DNA from: an uncultured Anaerolineae bacterium
GTDB lineage: Bacteria > Chloroflexota > Anaerolineae > Anaerolineales > Villigracilaceae
Direction: 5' to 3'
Length of the DNA: 64,000 nucleotides
NCBI GenBank assembly: GCA_903822545.1
Contig: CAIJPN010000100.1
Location: forward strand, 26,505-90,504
Both the position numbers and the translations under genes were made by a program. Shown here piece by piece: positions 17,063-25,285 of this stretch (positions are counted from its first letter, which is position 1; every line of letters starts with the position of its first letter). Under the pieces are notes generated by a model. The model was not told where the DNA came from. It worked only from the letters and a program-made list of their open reading frames with translations, and did not search any database.

Positions 17063-19771
17063 ATGAAACTACCTATTTCCTGGTTAAAAGATTATGTGGA
17101 TATTTCCGGCCTCGAAGTCATCGACCTGGCCCGCATCCTGACCTCCGCCGGGCTGGAGATTGACGACATCCGCTTCGCGGGTCTGCCGCTGCCCAGCCGC
17201 GACGACCACGGATTCAAAGTCAGCGGCATCGCCTGGGACCGCGAAAAACTGGTCGTGGCCGAAATCTACGAAGTCAACCCGCACCCCAACGCCGACCGGC
17301 TGACGCTGTGTGACCTGTTCGATGGCAAAGACCGCCATATCGTCCTGACCGGCGCGCCAAACCTGTACCCTTACAAGGGCATCGGCAAGCTCGAAAAGCC
17401 GATTAAAGTCGCATACGCCAAAGAAGGCTCGACCATTTATGACGGTCACGCCGACGGCCTGGTGCTGACCACGCTCAAACGCGCCAAAATCCGCGGCGTG
17501 GACTCGTACTCGATGGTCTGCTCCGAAAAGGAACTGGGCATCAGCGAAGAACACGAAGGCGTGATCTTCCTTGATGATGACGCCGTCGCCGGAACGCCGC
17601 TGGTCGATTACATGGGCGATGCCGTGCTCGAAGTCAGCATCCTGCCCAACCACGCCCGCAATACCAACATTCTCGGCCTGGCGCGCGAAGTGGCGGCGCT
17701 GACGGGTCGGGAACTCAAAAAGCCGAACCTGGATGCCGGTCTGATGTCTGCGCTCGGCGGTCAACCCGTCACCGACCTCGTCAAAATTGAGATTGCCAAC
17801 CCCGAACTCAACCCGCGCTTCACCCTGGCGCTGATTCGTGATGTCAAAATCCAGCCCAGCCCCTACTGGGTGCAGAGACGTTTACGCCTGATCGGGATGC
17901 GCCCCATCAGCAACATCGTCGATGCCACCAACTACACCATGTTCGAGATCGGCGAACCCCTGCACGCCTTCGACTACGACGTTCTCGTAGGGCGAGATAG
18001 TATCTCGCCCCGCATCACCGTCGATGCCACCAACTACGCCATGTTCGAGATCGGCGAACCCCTGCACGCCTTCGACTACGACGTTCTCGTAGGGCGAGAT
18101 AGTATCTCGCCCCACATCACCATCTCCACCCGCACCGCTACCCCCGGCGAAAAGCTGACCACCCTCGATGGCGTGGAACGCACCCTGACCGAGACCAACG
18201 TCCTGGTCTGCGACAGCGCCGGGCCGCTCTCGATAGCGGGAATCATGGGCGGGGCGGAAAGTGAAGTCACTGACAAAACCACCAATATCCTGCTGGAAGC
18301 CGCAGCCTGGAACTTCATCAACATCCGCCGCACCGCCAACCAGCACAGCCTGCCCTCCGAAGCCTCATACCGCTTCTCGCGCGGAGTCCACCCGGCCCTG
18401 GCAATTGACGGCCTGAAACGCTGCCTATCATGGATGGCGCAGTGGAGCGGCGGCACCATCGCCCCCGGCATCGTGGACAACTACCCACTGCCGCCGAAAG
18501 AACCGACCATCGAAATTCGAGAAAGTGATATTCGCCGCGCGTTGGGCATCGAAATCCCGCTGGAGCAGGTCAAAGGGATGTTGGAACGATTGGAGTTCAA
18601 ATGCGATATTCAGCCAGTCGATAATTCAATATTAGATGATTCGAATACTCAAATATCGAATATCGAATATCTAGCTGTTAACCCGCCCCCCATCCGCCTC
18701 GACATCGGCACCGGCATCGTGGGCGTCGCCGACGTGATGGAAGAAATCGCCCGGGTCTACGGCTACGACAACATCCCCGAAACGCGCATGGCCGACCCGC
18801 TCCCGCCCCAGCGCGGCAACATCTCGCTCGAACGCGAAGAGCGCGTCCGCGACATCCTGGCCAGCCTGGGCTTGCAGGAAATCATCACCCACCGCATGAC
18901 CGCCCCGGAAATTGAGAACCGGTTATTGCCGTCGAATAACGAATCATCGAATATTCGAAATTCGATCATCGAATACGTTAAATTGGCGAATTACATCACC
19001 CCCGAAAAGCGCGTCATGCGCCGCTCAGTGCTGGCATCCGTGCTCAACGTGGTCGAGAAAAACGCCCGCATCGCCGAAACCATGCAGGTCTTCGAAGTCG
19101 GCTCGGTCTACATCCCCGTCGGCGGCGACCTGCCGCTCGAGCCGCGCCGCCTGAGCATCGCCATGACCGGCAAACGCTACGAATCGGCCTGGGATAGCAA
19201 GCTGGGCGTCAAATTCGATTTCTACGATTTGAAGGGACTGGTCGAAGGCCTGATGGATGCCCTGCACCTGAGCGTTACCTACGCCCCGGCGGAGCACCCC
19301 TCCTTCCACCCCGGAAAATGCGCCGCCGTACTCCTGGGCGATAAGCCGCTGGGAGTTTTCGGCGAACTGCACCCGCTGGTCGCTGAAAACTACGACTTCG
19401 TCTCCCCCGTCCTGGCCGCCGACTTTGACCTGGAAGCCATCCTGCCGCTGATGCCCGCCATCGGGCACCCCGTCCGCCCCGTCAGCGAGTTCCCGCCCGT
19501 GCTGGAAGACATCGCCATCATCGTGGATGAAAATCTCCCCGCCGACCGCGCCGAGGCGCTGATCCGCCAGACGGGTGGCAAAATGCTCGAGAGTGTGCGC
19601 CTGTTCGACGTTTTCCGCAGCGAGCAGATTGGCGCGGGCAAGAAATCGCTCGCCTACGCCCTGGTCTATCGCTCCTACGATGGCACGCTGACCGACAAAG
19701 ACGCTGCCGGCATCCGCACCCGCATCATCAAACGCCTGGAGATGGAAATCGGCGCGAAGCTGAGAAGCTGA
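17063..19771 (+). CDS. pheT: phenylalanyl-tRNA synthetase beta subunit with repeat insertions
   Basis: This 902-residue subunit is longer than the usual 790-830. Domains in order are the N-terminal MKLPISWLKDYVDI, an EMAP-like tRNA-binding fold (residues 55-190), B3/4, B5, the catalytic-like core (VMEEIARVYGYDNIPE, RVMRRSVLASVLNV) and a C-terminal anticodon-binding FDX domain (PVLEDIAIIVDE). Three insertions explain the extra length. One is a perfectly spaced 34-residue tandem duplication at about residues 286-353. The others are two AT-rich repeat segments encoding NSILDDSNTQISNIEY and PSNNESSNIRNSIIEY. All keep the frame open, and the gene is presumably essential, so they must be tolerated. 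Confidence 0.96.
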   Translation: MKLPISWLKDYVDISGLEVIDLARILTSAGLEIDDIRFAGLPLPSRDDHGFKVSGIAWDREKLVVAEIYEVNPHPNADRLTLCDLFDGKDRHIVLTGAPNLYPYKGIGKLEKPIKVAYAKEGSTIYDGHADGLVLTTLKRAKIRGVDSYSMVCSEKELGISEEHEGVIFLDDDAVAGTPLVDYMGDAVLEVSILPNHARNTNILGLAREVAALTGRELKKPNLDAGLMSALGGQPVTDLVKIEIANPELNPRFTLALIRDVKIQPSPYWVQRRLRLIGMRPISNIVDATNYTMFEIGEPLHAFDYDVLVGRDSISPRITVDATNYAMFEIGEPLHAFDYDVLVGRDSISPHITISTRTATPGEKLTTLDGVERTLTETNVLVCDSAGPLSIAGIMGGAESEVTDKTTNILLEAAAWNFINIRRTANQHSLPSEASYRFSRGVHPALAIDGLKRCLSWMAQWSGGTIAPGIVDNYPLPPKEPTIEIRESDIRRALGIEIPLEQVKGMLERLEFKCDIQPVDNSILDDSNTQISNIEYLAVNPPPIRLDIGTGIVGVADVMEEIARVYGYDNIPETRMADPLPPQRGNISLEREERVRDILASLGLQEIITHRMTAPEIENRLLPSNNESSNIRNSIIEYVKLANYITPEKRVMRRSVLASVLNVVEKNARIAETMQVFEVGSVYIPVGGDLPLEPRRLSIAMTGKRYESAWDSKLGVKFDFYDLKGLVEGLMDALHLSVTYAPAEHPSFHPGKCAAVLLGDKPLGVFGELHPLVAENYDFVSPVLAADFDLEAILPLMPAIGHPVRPVSEFPPVLEDIAIIVDENLPADRAEALIRQTGGKMLESVRLFDVFRSEQIGAGKKSLAYALVYRSYDGTLTDKDAAGIRTRIIKRLEMEIGAKLRS
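17987..18010. repeat. GTAG-type palindrome in pheT, first copy
   Basis: GGGCGAGATA and TATCTCGCCC pair perfectly around a single G, preceded by GTA. It encodes the residues GRDSISP in frame. Confidence 0.88.
18089..18112. repeat. GTAG-type palindrome in pheT, second copy
   Basis: Identical to the copy 102 bases upstream, carried along by the tandem duplication. Confidence 0.88.
18617..18672. repeat. AT-rich TCGAATA repeat inside pheT (B5 region)
   Basis: It contains GTCGATAATTCAATATTAGA and AATATCGAATATCGAATATC. It is in frame and encodes an Asn/Ile/Ser-rich loop unlike the GC-rich codons around it. Confidence 0.85.
18931..18976. repeat. AT-rich TCGAATA repeat inside pheT (core region)
   Basis: It contains GTCGAATAACGAATCATCGA and AATTCGATCATCGAATA. 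It is in frame, between the ENRLL helix and the YVKLANYITPE strand, where bacterial PheT has a variable loop. Confidence 0.85.
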
Positions 19772-19775
19772 CCCC

Positions 19776-19814
19776 AAAAGTGACAGCCGCCTTTATGGTG
19801 ACTGTCACTTTTTT
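19776..19814 (+). terminator. Rho-independent terminator after pheT
   Basis: AAAAGTGACAG (19776-19786) pairs with CTGTCACTTTT (19802-19812), followed by more T. It ends the pheS-S23-pheT transcript. Confidence 0.88.
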
Positions 19815-19870
19815 ACAACATCGCGGTGGTTGATTTGTTGTATACTGGTAAGAACAAAAAGGAGATCAAT

Positions 19871-20170
19871 ATGAACAAGAAAACTGGCGCAATTGTAGCT
19901 ACTGTTGTCACCGCTCTGTGCTGCGGCTTGCCAGGGTGTTTTAGCCTGTGCTTTGGGCTAATTTCAGCCTTTGCTTCCATGGTTCCGGGCGCAGATATCG
20001 ATATCGGCGGTAGCAGCGATCCGCAGGCTGCCTTGCTGATGGGACTCGGTTCGGTGTGCGTTGGCGTGATTTTCGTTGCCATCCCTGTTGTGGTCGGGTT
20101 TGTGACGCTGCGCAAGAAAAATGATCCCGCCGCATCGTTCGATAGCAGCCCACTGCCTCCGGCGGCATAA
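19871..20170 (+). CDS. small two-helix membrane protein
   Basis: This 99-residue protein has a first hydrophobic segment with cysteines (IVATVVTALCCGLPGCFSLCFGLISAF), a short polar loop (PGADIDIGGSSDP) and a second helix (ALLMGLGSVCVGVIFVAIPVVVGFVTL). A basic, Pro-rich tail follows. AAAAAGGAGATCAAT gives a clear ribosome-binding site for ATG 19871. The function is not recognisable. Its stop codon touches a tandem-repeat array. Confidence 0.75.
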   Translation: MNKKTGAIVATVVTALCCGLPGCFSLCFGLISAFASMVPGADIDIGGSSDPQAALLMGLGSVCVGVIFVAIPVVVGFVTLRKKNDPAASFDSSPLPPAA

Positions 20171-20281
20171 GTTTCGGAACGAAAAAGTTTCGGAACGAAA
20201 AAGTTTCGGAACGAAAAAGTTTCGGAACGAAAAAGTTTCGGAACGAAAAAGTTTCGGGGCGAAAAAGTTTCGGGGCGAAAA
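20170..20281. repeat. seven tandem 16-bp repeats
   Basis: The unit AGTTTCGGAACGAAAA occurs seven times at exact 16-base spacing (GTTTCGG at 20171, 20187, 20203, 20219, 20235, 20251 and 20267). The last two units read GGGGCG in place of GGAACG. Each unit holds a small inverted repeat, TTTCG/CGAAA. No spacers separate the units, so this is not a CRISPR array. Confidence 0.97.
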
Positions 20282-20306
20282 AGCTCTAATGGGCTGTTGG
20301 AAAGCG

Positions 20307-20335
20307 ACAGGGCGGCCAGATGGTCGCCCTGTTTT
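20307..20335 (+). terminator. terminator hairpin after the repeat array
   Basis: ACAGGGCG (20307-20314) pairs with CGCCCTGT (20325-20332), followed by TTTG. It may end transcription from the small membrane-protein gene. Confidence 0.7.
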
Positions 20336-20377
20336 GCTGGATCGGCACGGGTGATGTGATTCCCGTTTAGCAGGATT

Positions 20378-21343
20378 TTACTCCTCGTCAGGATAATTGC
20401 CCAAAATCTGCTCAATTCTCTCCAGGATATCATCGTTGAGTTTATAGACAGATTCGGCGGCTTCCAGATTTTCTTCCAACTGACGGACATTGGTCGCGCC
20501 GGTAATAACACTGCTGACTTCCTTGCGGCGCAACAGCCAGGCCAGGGCCAACTGGCTGGTGGTGATGTGCAGGTCACTGGCAACCTTGCCCAGTTCGCGG
20601 ACGATGCCAACACGTTCGGGCGTGATGCGGTCGCGGATCCAGGCCATCGAATCGAGCGCAGCACGACTGCCGGATGGAATACCATCGTTGTATTTGCCGG
20701 TCAGCACGCCATAATAGAGCGGGCTCCATGTGGTCAAGCCCAATCCATATTCTTTGCAGATGGGGGCCAGTTCCATTTCCACCCGGCGGCGATGGAACAT
20801 ATTGTATTGCGGCTGTTCCATGCTCGGCGCGGCCCAGTGATGCAGGTTGGCCAGCGACATGGCCTCGGTCACCTGCCAGGCGCGCCATTCGGATGTACCC
20901 CAGTACAGGATTTTGCCCTGGCGCACGAGCATGTCCATGGTGTAAACAACTTCATCCACCGGGGTGTCAGGGTCAAAACGGTGGCAAAAATACAGATCCA
21001 GGTAGTCAGTGCCAATACGTTTAAGCGAGTTGTTGACCGACTCGATGATGTGCTTGCGCGAAAGACCACGCCCGTTGGGACCAGGCAGGGTCGGCCAGAA
21101 AACTTTGCTCGAAAGAACCAGGGCCTCACGAGGCAGGCCCGCAATGGCTTTGCCCATCACAGTTTCGGCCTGGCCGTTGGCATAAATATCGGCATTATCA
21201 AAAAAGTTGACGCCGGCATCGTACGCAGCCTGGAAAAGCTCAATCGAAGTCTGCTCATCGATCTGCGAACCAACCGTCACCCAGGAACCAAGCGAAATTT
21301 CACTAATTTTTAACCCAGAACGTCCTAATCGTCGGTAGTGCAT
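20378..21343 (-). CDS. aldo/keto reductase, Kv-beta / YghZ type
   Basis: This is a 321-residue NADPH-dependent TIM-barrel reductase. The catalytic tetrad is visible as D49 and Y54 (FFDNADIYANG), K80 (LVLSSKVFW) and H121 (LYFCHRFDPDTP). GTSEWRAWQ and VITGATNVRQLEENL are the usual cofactor-loop motifs of the Kv-beta-like subgroup. The substrate is probably a small aldehyde or ketone. It is the last gene of a long minus-strand run, 20 bases after the zinc-ribbon gene. Confidence 0.93.
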   Translation of the reverse strand: MHYRRLGRSGLKISEISLGSWVTVGSQIDEQTSIELFQAAYDAGVNFFDNADIYANGQAETVMGKAIAGLPREALVLSSKVFWPTLPGPNGRGLSRKHIIESVNNSLKRIGTDYLDLYFCHRFDPDTPVDEVVYTMDMLVRQGKILYWGTSEWRAWQVTEAMSLANLHHWAAPSMEQPQYNMFHRRRVEMELAPICKEYGLGLTTWSPLYYGVLTGKYNDGIPSGSRAALDSMAWIRDRITPERVGIVRELGKVASDLHITTSQLALAWLLRRKEVSSVITGATNVRQLEENLEAAESVYKLNDDILERIEQILGNYPDEE

Positions 21344-21363
21344 GGGGCCTCCTTGTAAGAACT

Positions 21364-22485
21364 TTAGGGAACCAGCGGGGCAACGCTGTTAACGCCGCCG
21401 AGCGCATTAACTTGCAGCGACCACTGCGAATCAGGCTCAAACATCGCAAAAGTCACAGGATCATCCACCGAGTACTCTTTCACACCGTCAGTCGTTTCAA
21501 AATAAACCGTATAACTTTCCTGGCGGCTGCCTTCGCGCTCACCAGAATTCAGCTGAAACTGCGGCCAAAACGGGTTCAGGTCCGCGCCCCGCGCCACAGC
21601 CGTATCCACCACCGTCCAATCCTTCACCGTATACTCGCAATAATCCTTATAAATCTCATACTGGCAATCTTGCACCACCTTACCAGCGCCCGAGCCGGTG
21701 TCCACCGTATACGGCGTTCCACAGACTTCCTTCGCGCCCGCAACAGGATCACTAACAGTATCATACAACTTTTCAGAGCAAGATTTCACTTTTCCATCCG
21801 ATGGGATTTCATCACGCCAATCGGAACGATTCACATCGCGCCTTGCTTCAATCTCCACAGAACGCTGCCAGGCCAGCTTCGAAACCGTCCCCGTCACAGT
21901 TTCGGTGCGCAGGAAAACGATGCCAATCACCAGGCAGCACATCAGCAGGAATCCGATAATAGGGAGCGCCATCCAGGGGCGGAACACGCCAACCGGATTC
22001 TTCTGCCCTGTCGCCTTTGTCGCCGCGCCAGAAGGGTTCTTCGCAGAAGGAGCAGGTTTCGCCGCAGGCTGCCTCAGCATCGCCCCACAAGACTGGCAGT
22101 TGGCCCGCACTCCGGGGTTATCCACGCCACAACTCGGGCATTTCAGCGTTGGAACGGGCGCGCCAGGCGTCCCAAAGGCGCCCAACACCTGCCCCGAGGT
22201 GCGTTTCGCGCCATCCATCAAATCCCCGCCGCACTGCGAACACTGCGTTGCCGTAGCCGGGTTGCGCGTCCCGCAATACGGGCAGTGAACATCCGCGCCA
22301 GCCTGCGCCGCCGCAATTTTCTGCTCATCTTTGAGCAAATCCGCCGCCTGGGCTTGCTCAAACTGCACATTCTCTGGCTGCGGATTTCCACAGGCCCGGC
22401 AGGTTTTCACCAGCCCGGGGTTTTTCGTCCCACAATTGGGGCACGACCACTCCAACTCAACATATCCTACAGTTTTTTGAGCCAT
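21364..22485 (-). CDS. triple zinc-ribbon membrane protein
   Basis: This 373-residue protein has three Cys-x2-Cys...Cys-x2-Cys ribbons: CPNCGTKNPGLVKTCRACG, CPYCGTRNPATATQCSQCG and CPSCGVDNPGVRANCQSCG. A Pro/Ala linker and one membrane helix follow (PWMALPIIGFLLMCCLVIGIVFL). The extracytoplasmic domain of about 170 residues has a Cys-rich stretch (CGTPYTVDTG...CQYEIYKDYCEYTVKDW). The outer domain resembles no enzyme I recognise. It lies 26 bases after the last NBR1-Ig lipoprotein and is likely co-transcribed with that array. Confidence 0.8.
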   Translation of the reverse strand: MAQKTVGYVELEWSCPNCGTKNPGLVKTCRACGNPQPENVQFEQAQAADLLKDEQKIAAAQAGADVHCPYCGTRNPATATQCSQCGGDLMDGAKRTSGQVLGAFGTPGAPVPTLKCPSCGVDNPGVRANCQSCGAMLRQPAAKPAPSAKNPSGAATKATGQKNPVGVFRPWMALPIIGFLLMCCLVIGIVFLRTETVTGTVSKLAWQRSVEIEARRDVNRSDWRDEIPSDGKVKSCSEKLYDTVSDPVAGAKEVCGTPYTVDTGSGAGKVVQDCQYEIYKDYCEYTVKDWTVVDTAVARGADLNPFWPQFQLNSGEREGSRQESYTVYFETTDGVKEYSVDDPVTFAMFEPDSQWSLQVNALGGVNSVAPLVP

Positions 22486-22511
22486 AACTACCAGTAAACC
22501 ATCCTTTATCT

Positions 22512-23213
22512 TTACTTTTTGTTGCGCGGGGTGGGCGTCGGTGAGGGCGGGCGAGGGATGACATCAAAATACATCTGCATCGAGCAGACCAACAGATCAT
22601 TCACCTTCAGCCCCCAGGCCGAGGAATAACGTCCCGGATCATGCGGCGACTGGATCATGACCCTCAATTTGATACGCGCATCGGGATAAACTGAATACCC
22701 AAACTCACGCTCAGGCTCGTCTTTATAAATCTTGTCGCCACCCAAAAACACAAATTTTGAATCCTTCTCTTTCCATACCTCCGACCCAATGTTTTCGATC
22801 TTCCAGTTCATTTCAAAAACTTCCAGTGGGTAATGCCTGGTGCCATTCTTCGGGCTGAATACCACCTCTTTGCAAGCATACAATGGCCGGTCCGCCCCAA
22901 GCACGCCGGGCGGAAGGGTAGAATTCGGCGTCATGGATGGAAACAACATAGGGGTGAGGGTTGGGATGGAAGTGGGCGTCATCAGCATCCCGGCAACCTC
23001 AGTAGAGATTAGAGCATCTGAACGAGTGGGCGTTGGAGCCGGGGTTGTCGGGGCCAGCGTAGCAGTAGGCAGCGCCTGGACTGTCGCCGCAATAATTGTG
23101 GAAACAAGTGCCTGAGGGTCTCCCACAGAGGGTGGAGGGGTAGATGGTGCACACGCACCCAGGGCAAAGGCGAGCACGATGATGATGGAATAGTTCAGGC
23201 GTAAGAACTTCAC
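22512..23213 (-). CDS. NBR1-Ig lipoprotein, array member 7
   Basis: This 233-residue protein has a lipobox ending in Cys21 (ALGAC), a short helix motif (VSTIIAATVQALPT) and a Thr/Pro linker. The Ig-like domain resembles the NBR1/ILRUN fold (FEMNWKIENIGSEVW, FVFLGGDKIY, SPHDPGRYSSAWGLKVN). It differs from its neighbours in the start of the domain (YACKEVVFSPKNG) and in ending with a Pro-rich tail. It is probably anchored on the outer face of the membrane. It starts 16 bases after the preceding paralogue. Confidence 0.85.
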   Translation of the reverse strand: MKFLRLNYSIIIVLAFALGACAPSTPPPSVGDPQALVSTIIAATVQALPTATLAPTTPAPTPTRSDALISTEVAGMLMTPTSIPTLTPMLFPSMTPNSTLPPGVLGADRPLYACKEVVFSPKNGTRHYPLEVFEMNWKIENIGSEVWKEKDSKFVFLGGDKIYKDEPEREFGYSVYPDARIKLRVMIQSPHDPGRYSSAWGLKVNDLLVCSMQMYFDVIPRPPSPTPTPRNKK

Positions 23214-23229
23214 AATACGCTCCTAAAAA

Positions 23230-23910
23230 TTACCTGACAATGATTTGAAAGGCAAAATGGCAAAAAATTGTATCCTTGCGCCGCAGGGCCCAGCGAGTGA
23301 TATAAGCGCCCGCCTTCGATGGGGCCTTCATCCACACTGAAAAATCAGCATAATCACCAGATGTCACTGCAATTTCACTCTCTTTGTGTGATGCATTCAG
23401 GAACATCTTCTCTCCTTCGACGTGTATTATATCCAGGCTGCCCACCGGCCAATCTTTGGCGCCCGCATTTTTGATGGTCCAAACCACCAGGAATTCATAC
23501 CCTGGCTTGAAGTTTGTCCAATCGTCTGGTTTTTGGGCCAGCACCTGACAGGAATAATTATTGTTCCCCTGCACCTTGCCCACTTCAGCACCACCGAGTG
23601 TCATATCTGTAGGGCTGGCCGTGAGGGTAAGGCTTGGTGTAATGGTAAAGGTAGGCGGGATGGGTGTGATGGATGAAACCGGGGTTAATGTAGGGAAATC
23701 TGTAGCCCGCAAGCGCAGCCTGGTGGGGGTAGGCTGGGCAGTAGGCAATGGCGTGCGTGATGGGATGGCAGCAATCGTGGCGGCCACGATCGTCTGTACA
23801 ACAGCATCAGGGTTTTGCGGGCCAGCCCCAGGAGATGGAGCACAGGCTGGCAGTAATAGCGCCCCTATCATCAACATGTGCAGCAAAAGGCGTTTTTGAA
23901 TCGTACTCAT
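23230..23910 (-). CDS. NBR1-Ig lipoprotein, array member 6
   Basis: This 226-residue protein has a lipobox LLPAC, the helix motif VQTIVAATIAAIPS and a linker of TPT repeats. The Ig-like domain runs from YSCQVLAQKPDDWTNFKPG through VVWTIKNAGAKDWP to AGAYITRWALRRKDTIFC. The two Cys bracket the domain and could form a disulfide, as in the other members. There is no catalytic signature. Confidence 0.86.
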   Translation of the reverse strand: MSTIQKRLLLHMLMIGALLLPACAPSPGAGPQNPDAVVQTIVAATIAAIPSRTPLPTAQPTPTRLRLRATDFPTLTPVSSITPIPPTFTITPSLTLTASPTDMTLGGAEVGKVQGNNNYSCQVLAQKPDDWTNFKPGYEFLVVWTIKNAGAKDWPVGSLDIIHVEGEKMFLNASHKESEIAVTSGDYADFSVWMKAPSKAGAYITRWALRRKDTIFCHFAFQIIVR

Positions 23911-23951
23911 GATTTCCTCAGCGTCCCGGTTAAATTTAGATGCAGCACCGG

Positions 23952-24602
23952 CTACTTATAGACTCTAACCATCAGGGAAAACTGGCAAAAAATCCCTTTT
24001 TTATTCTGCAAACCCCAAATTGTGGTGTAAATTCCTTCTTGTTTTGGGGTAGCCATATCGACAATCAGCACAACAACATCTCCAGGCTCAACCACCTCTG
24101 TCATGGCGTAAGAATTGCCATAGGTGTGCAACTTGTCGCCGCCGACATATACCAGTTGAACCGTATCTGCCCAGTCTTTTGTGCCGGCATTTTTCACTTT
24201 CCAGTGCATGTCGAAACCATCGCGTGGTTTGAATTGAGTCCAGTCAATAGGTTCCTGTGAAATGATCTGGCAGGCATACTCCCCACTGCCTTGAACCAGG
24301 TTGATGATGCTGCCCGATGATGTGGGCTGCGCCCCGGATGTCGATGTGGATACTGCTGGCTGGGTGGAAATCGCCGGAATGGTTGGAAGGGGCACGGTTG
24401 GGGTGATAGTCGGTTCGGGGGTGCTGGTAGGTGGCAGGGTGGCAGTAGGCTGCGCTGCCAGGGTTTCCATAACGCCCGTAGCGATGCTATCCGCCGGGGC
24501 AATCCCAGGGGTTGGGGTAGCCTGTTCAACGATAGCTGCACAGGCCGGGGTCAGGAGCAAAACAAGAATGCTGGTAAAAACCAGGGAATGTTTTTTTCTC
24601 AT
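23952..24602 (-). CDS. NBR1-Ig lipoprotein, array member 5
   Basis: This 216-residue protein starts at ATG 24602 (MRKKHSLVFTSILVLLL); the longer frame from 24674 would overlap the previous gene and lacks a signal peptide at its start. The lipobox is LTPAC. The domain reads YACQIISQEPIDWTQFKPRD, MHWKVKNAGTKDW, VYVGGDKLHTYG, EGIYTTIWGLQNKKGIFC. The gap to the previous gene is ten bases. Confidence 0.86.
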   Translation of the reverse strand: MRKKHSLVFTSILVLLLTPACAAIVEQATPTPGIAPADSIATGVMETLAAQPTATLPPTSTPEPTITPTVPLPTIPAISTQPAVSTSTSGAQPTSSGSIINLVQGSGEYACQIISQEPIDWTQFKPRDGFDMHWKVKNAGTKDWADTVQLVYVGGDKLHTYGNSYAMTEVVEPGDVVVLIVDMATPKQEGIYTTIWGLQNKKGIFCQFSLMVRVYK

Positions 24603-24612
24603 AAGTGATGTG

Positions 24613-25281
24613 CTATTTTTTCTGCACTTGGATACTAACGCTAAATGTGCAAAATACTTTTTTAGATGTTCCAATTCCCCAGACTGTTGTATATGTGCCA
24701 GTCTTTTTTGGCGCAGTCATATCGAGGATAAATTCCAGTTTTTCGCCTTCTTTGTAGGTTTTGGGGAGGTCGACTACATCGTTAAAATCATGAAATTTAT
24801 CGCCTTTAACGTAAAAGAGATCAAAGGCGCTGGAGTCCCAGGCTTTTTTACCAACATTAAGCAATATCCATTTGCCGTCAAATTTATCACCCGGCTTGAA
24901 GATGGTGCCATCTAGCGGTTTTTTTGATAGGAGTTGGCAGGAGTATCCATCCAATGTTTGGATGGCGGTTTCTTTGGTAACCGTCGCAGTGGGGGTGAAG
25001 GCGGAGGTGGCTGTCAAGATGATGATGGGAGTCATGGTAGGCAGCGGTGTAACAGATGGCTGAGGTGTCTCGGTAACGGTGGCCGTTGGCAGGACGGTTA
25101 TTTCCGTTGGGGCCGGGAGTGGAGTATTGGTTGGGGCGAGGGTCGAGGTCGGCAGGGATGCGATTGTCGCTGCGATGCTGGTTGCAATGATCGCTTCTGG
25201 CGGAAGTTCGCTGGTGGGCGCAACTGGCGCACAAGCAGAGAGCAGGGTGATGAGGAGAAACAGCGATATTATTTTTTTCAT
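24613..25281 (-). CDS. NBR1-Ig lipoprotein, array member 4
   Basis: This 222-residue protein has the lipobox LLSAC, the helix motif IATSIAATIASLPTSTL and a long Thr/Pro linker. The domain reads YSCQLLSKKPLDGTIFKPGD, GKWILLNVGKKAW, FYVKGDKFHDF, TGTYTTVWGIGTSKKVFC. Its ATG lies four bases after the stop of the preceding paralogue. Confidence 0.87.
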   Translation of the reverse strand: MKKIISLFLLITLLSACAPVAPTSELPPEAIIATSIAATIASLPTSTLAPTNTPLPAPTEITVLPTATVTETPQPSVTPLPTMTPIIILTATSAFTPTATVTKETAIQTLDGYSCQLLSKKPLDGTIFKPGDKFDGKWILLNVGKKAWDSSAFDLFYVKGDKFHDFNDVVDLPKTYKEGEKLEFILDMTAPKKTGTYTTVWGIGTSKKVFCTFSVSIQVQKK

Positions 25282-25285
25282 GGCT

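Larger units (their letters stand above)
17918..18121. repeat. 102-bp tandem duplication inside pheT
   Basis: Copy 1 (17918-18019) and copy 2 (18020-18121) differ at only two positions (ACC/GCC and CGC/CAC codons). Each encodes VDATNY-MFEIGEPLHAFDYD-VLVGRDSISP and ends with a GTAG-type palindrome. Near identity implies a recent event or gene conversion. Confidence 0.95.

Noticed and set aside
20170..20281. CRISPR array
   Set aside because: Units of 16 bases follow each other without spacers, and no cas1/cas2 is present. The Cas4-like genes are 19 kb away and lack Cas neighbours.
19813..20685. Long minus-strand frame across the tandem repeats
   Set aside because: It encodes low-complexity repeats from the array and overlaps both the small membrane-protein gene and the aldo/keto reductase.
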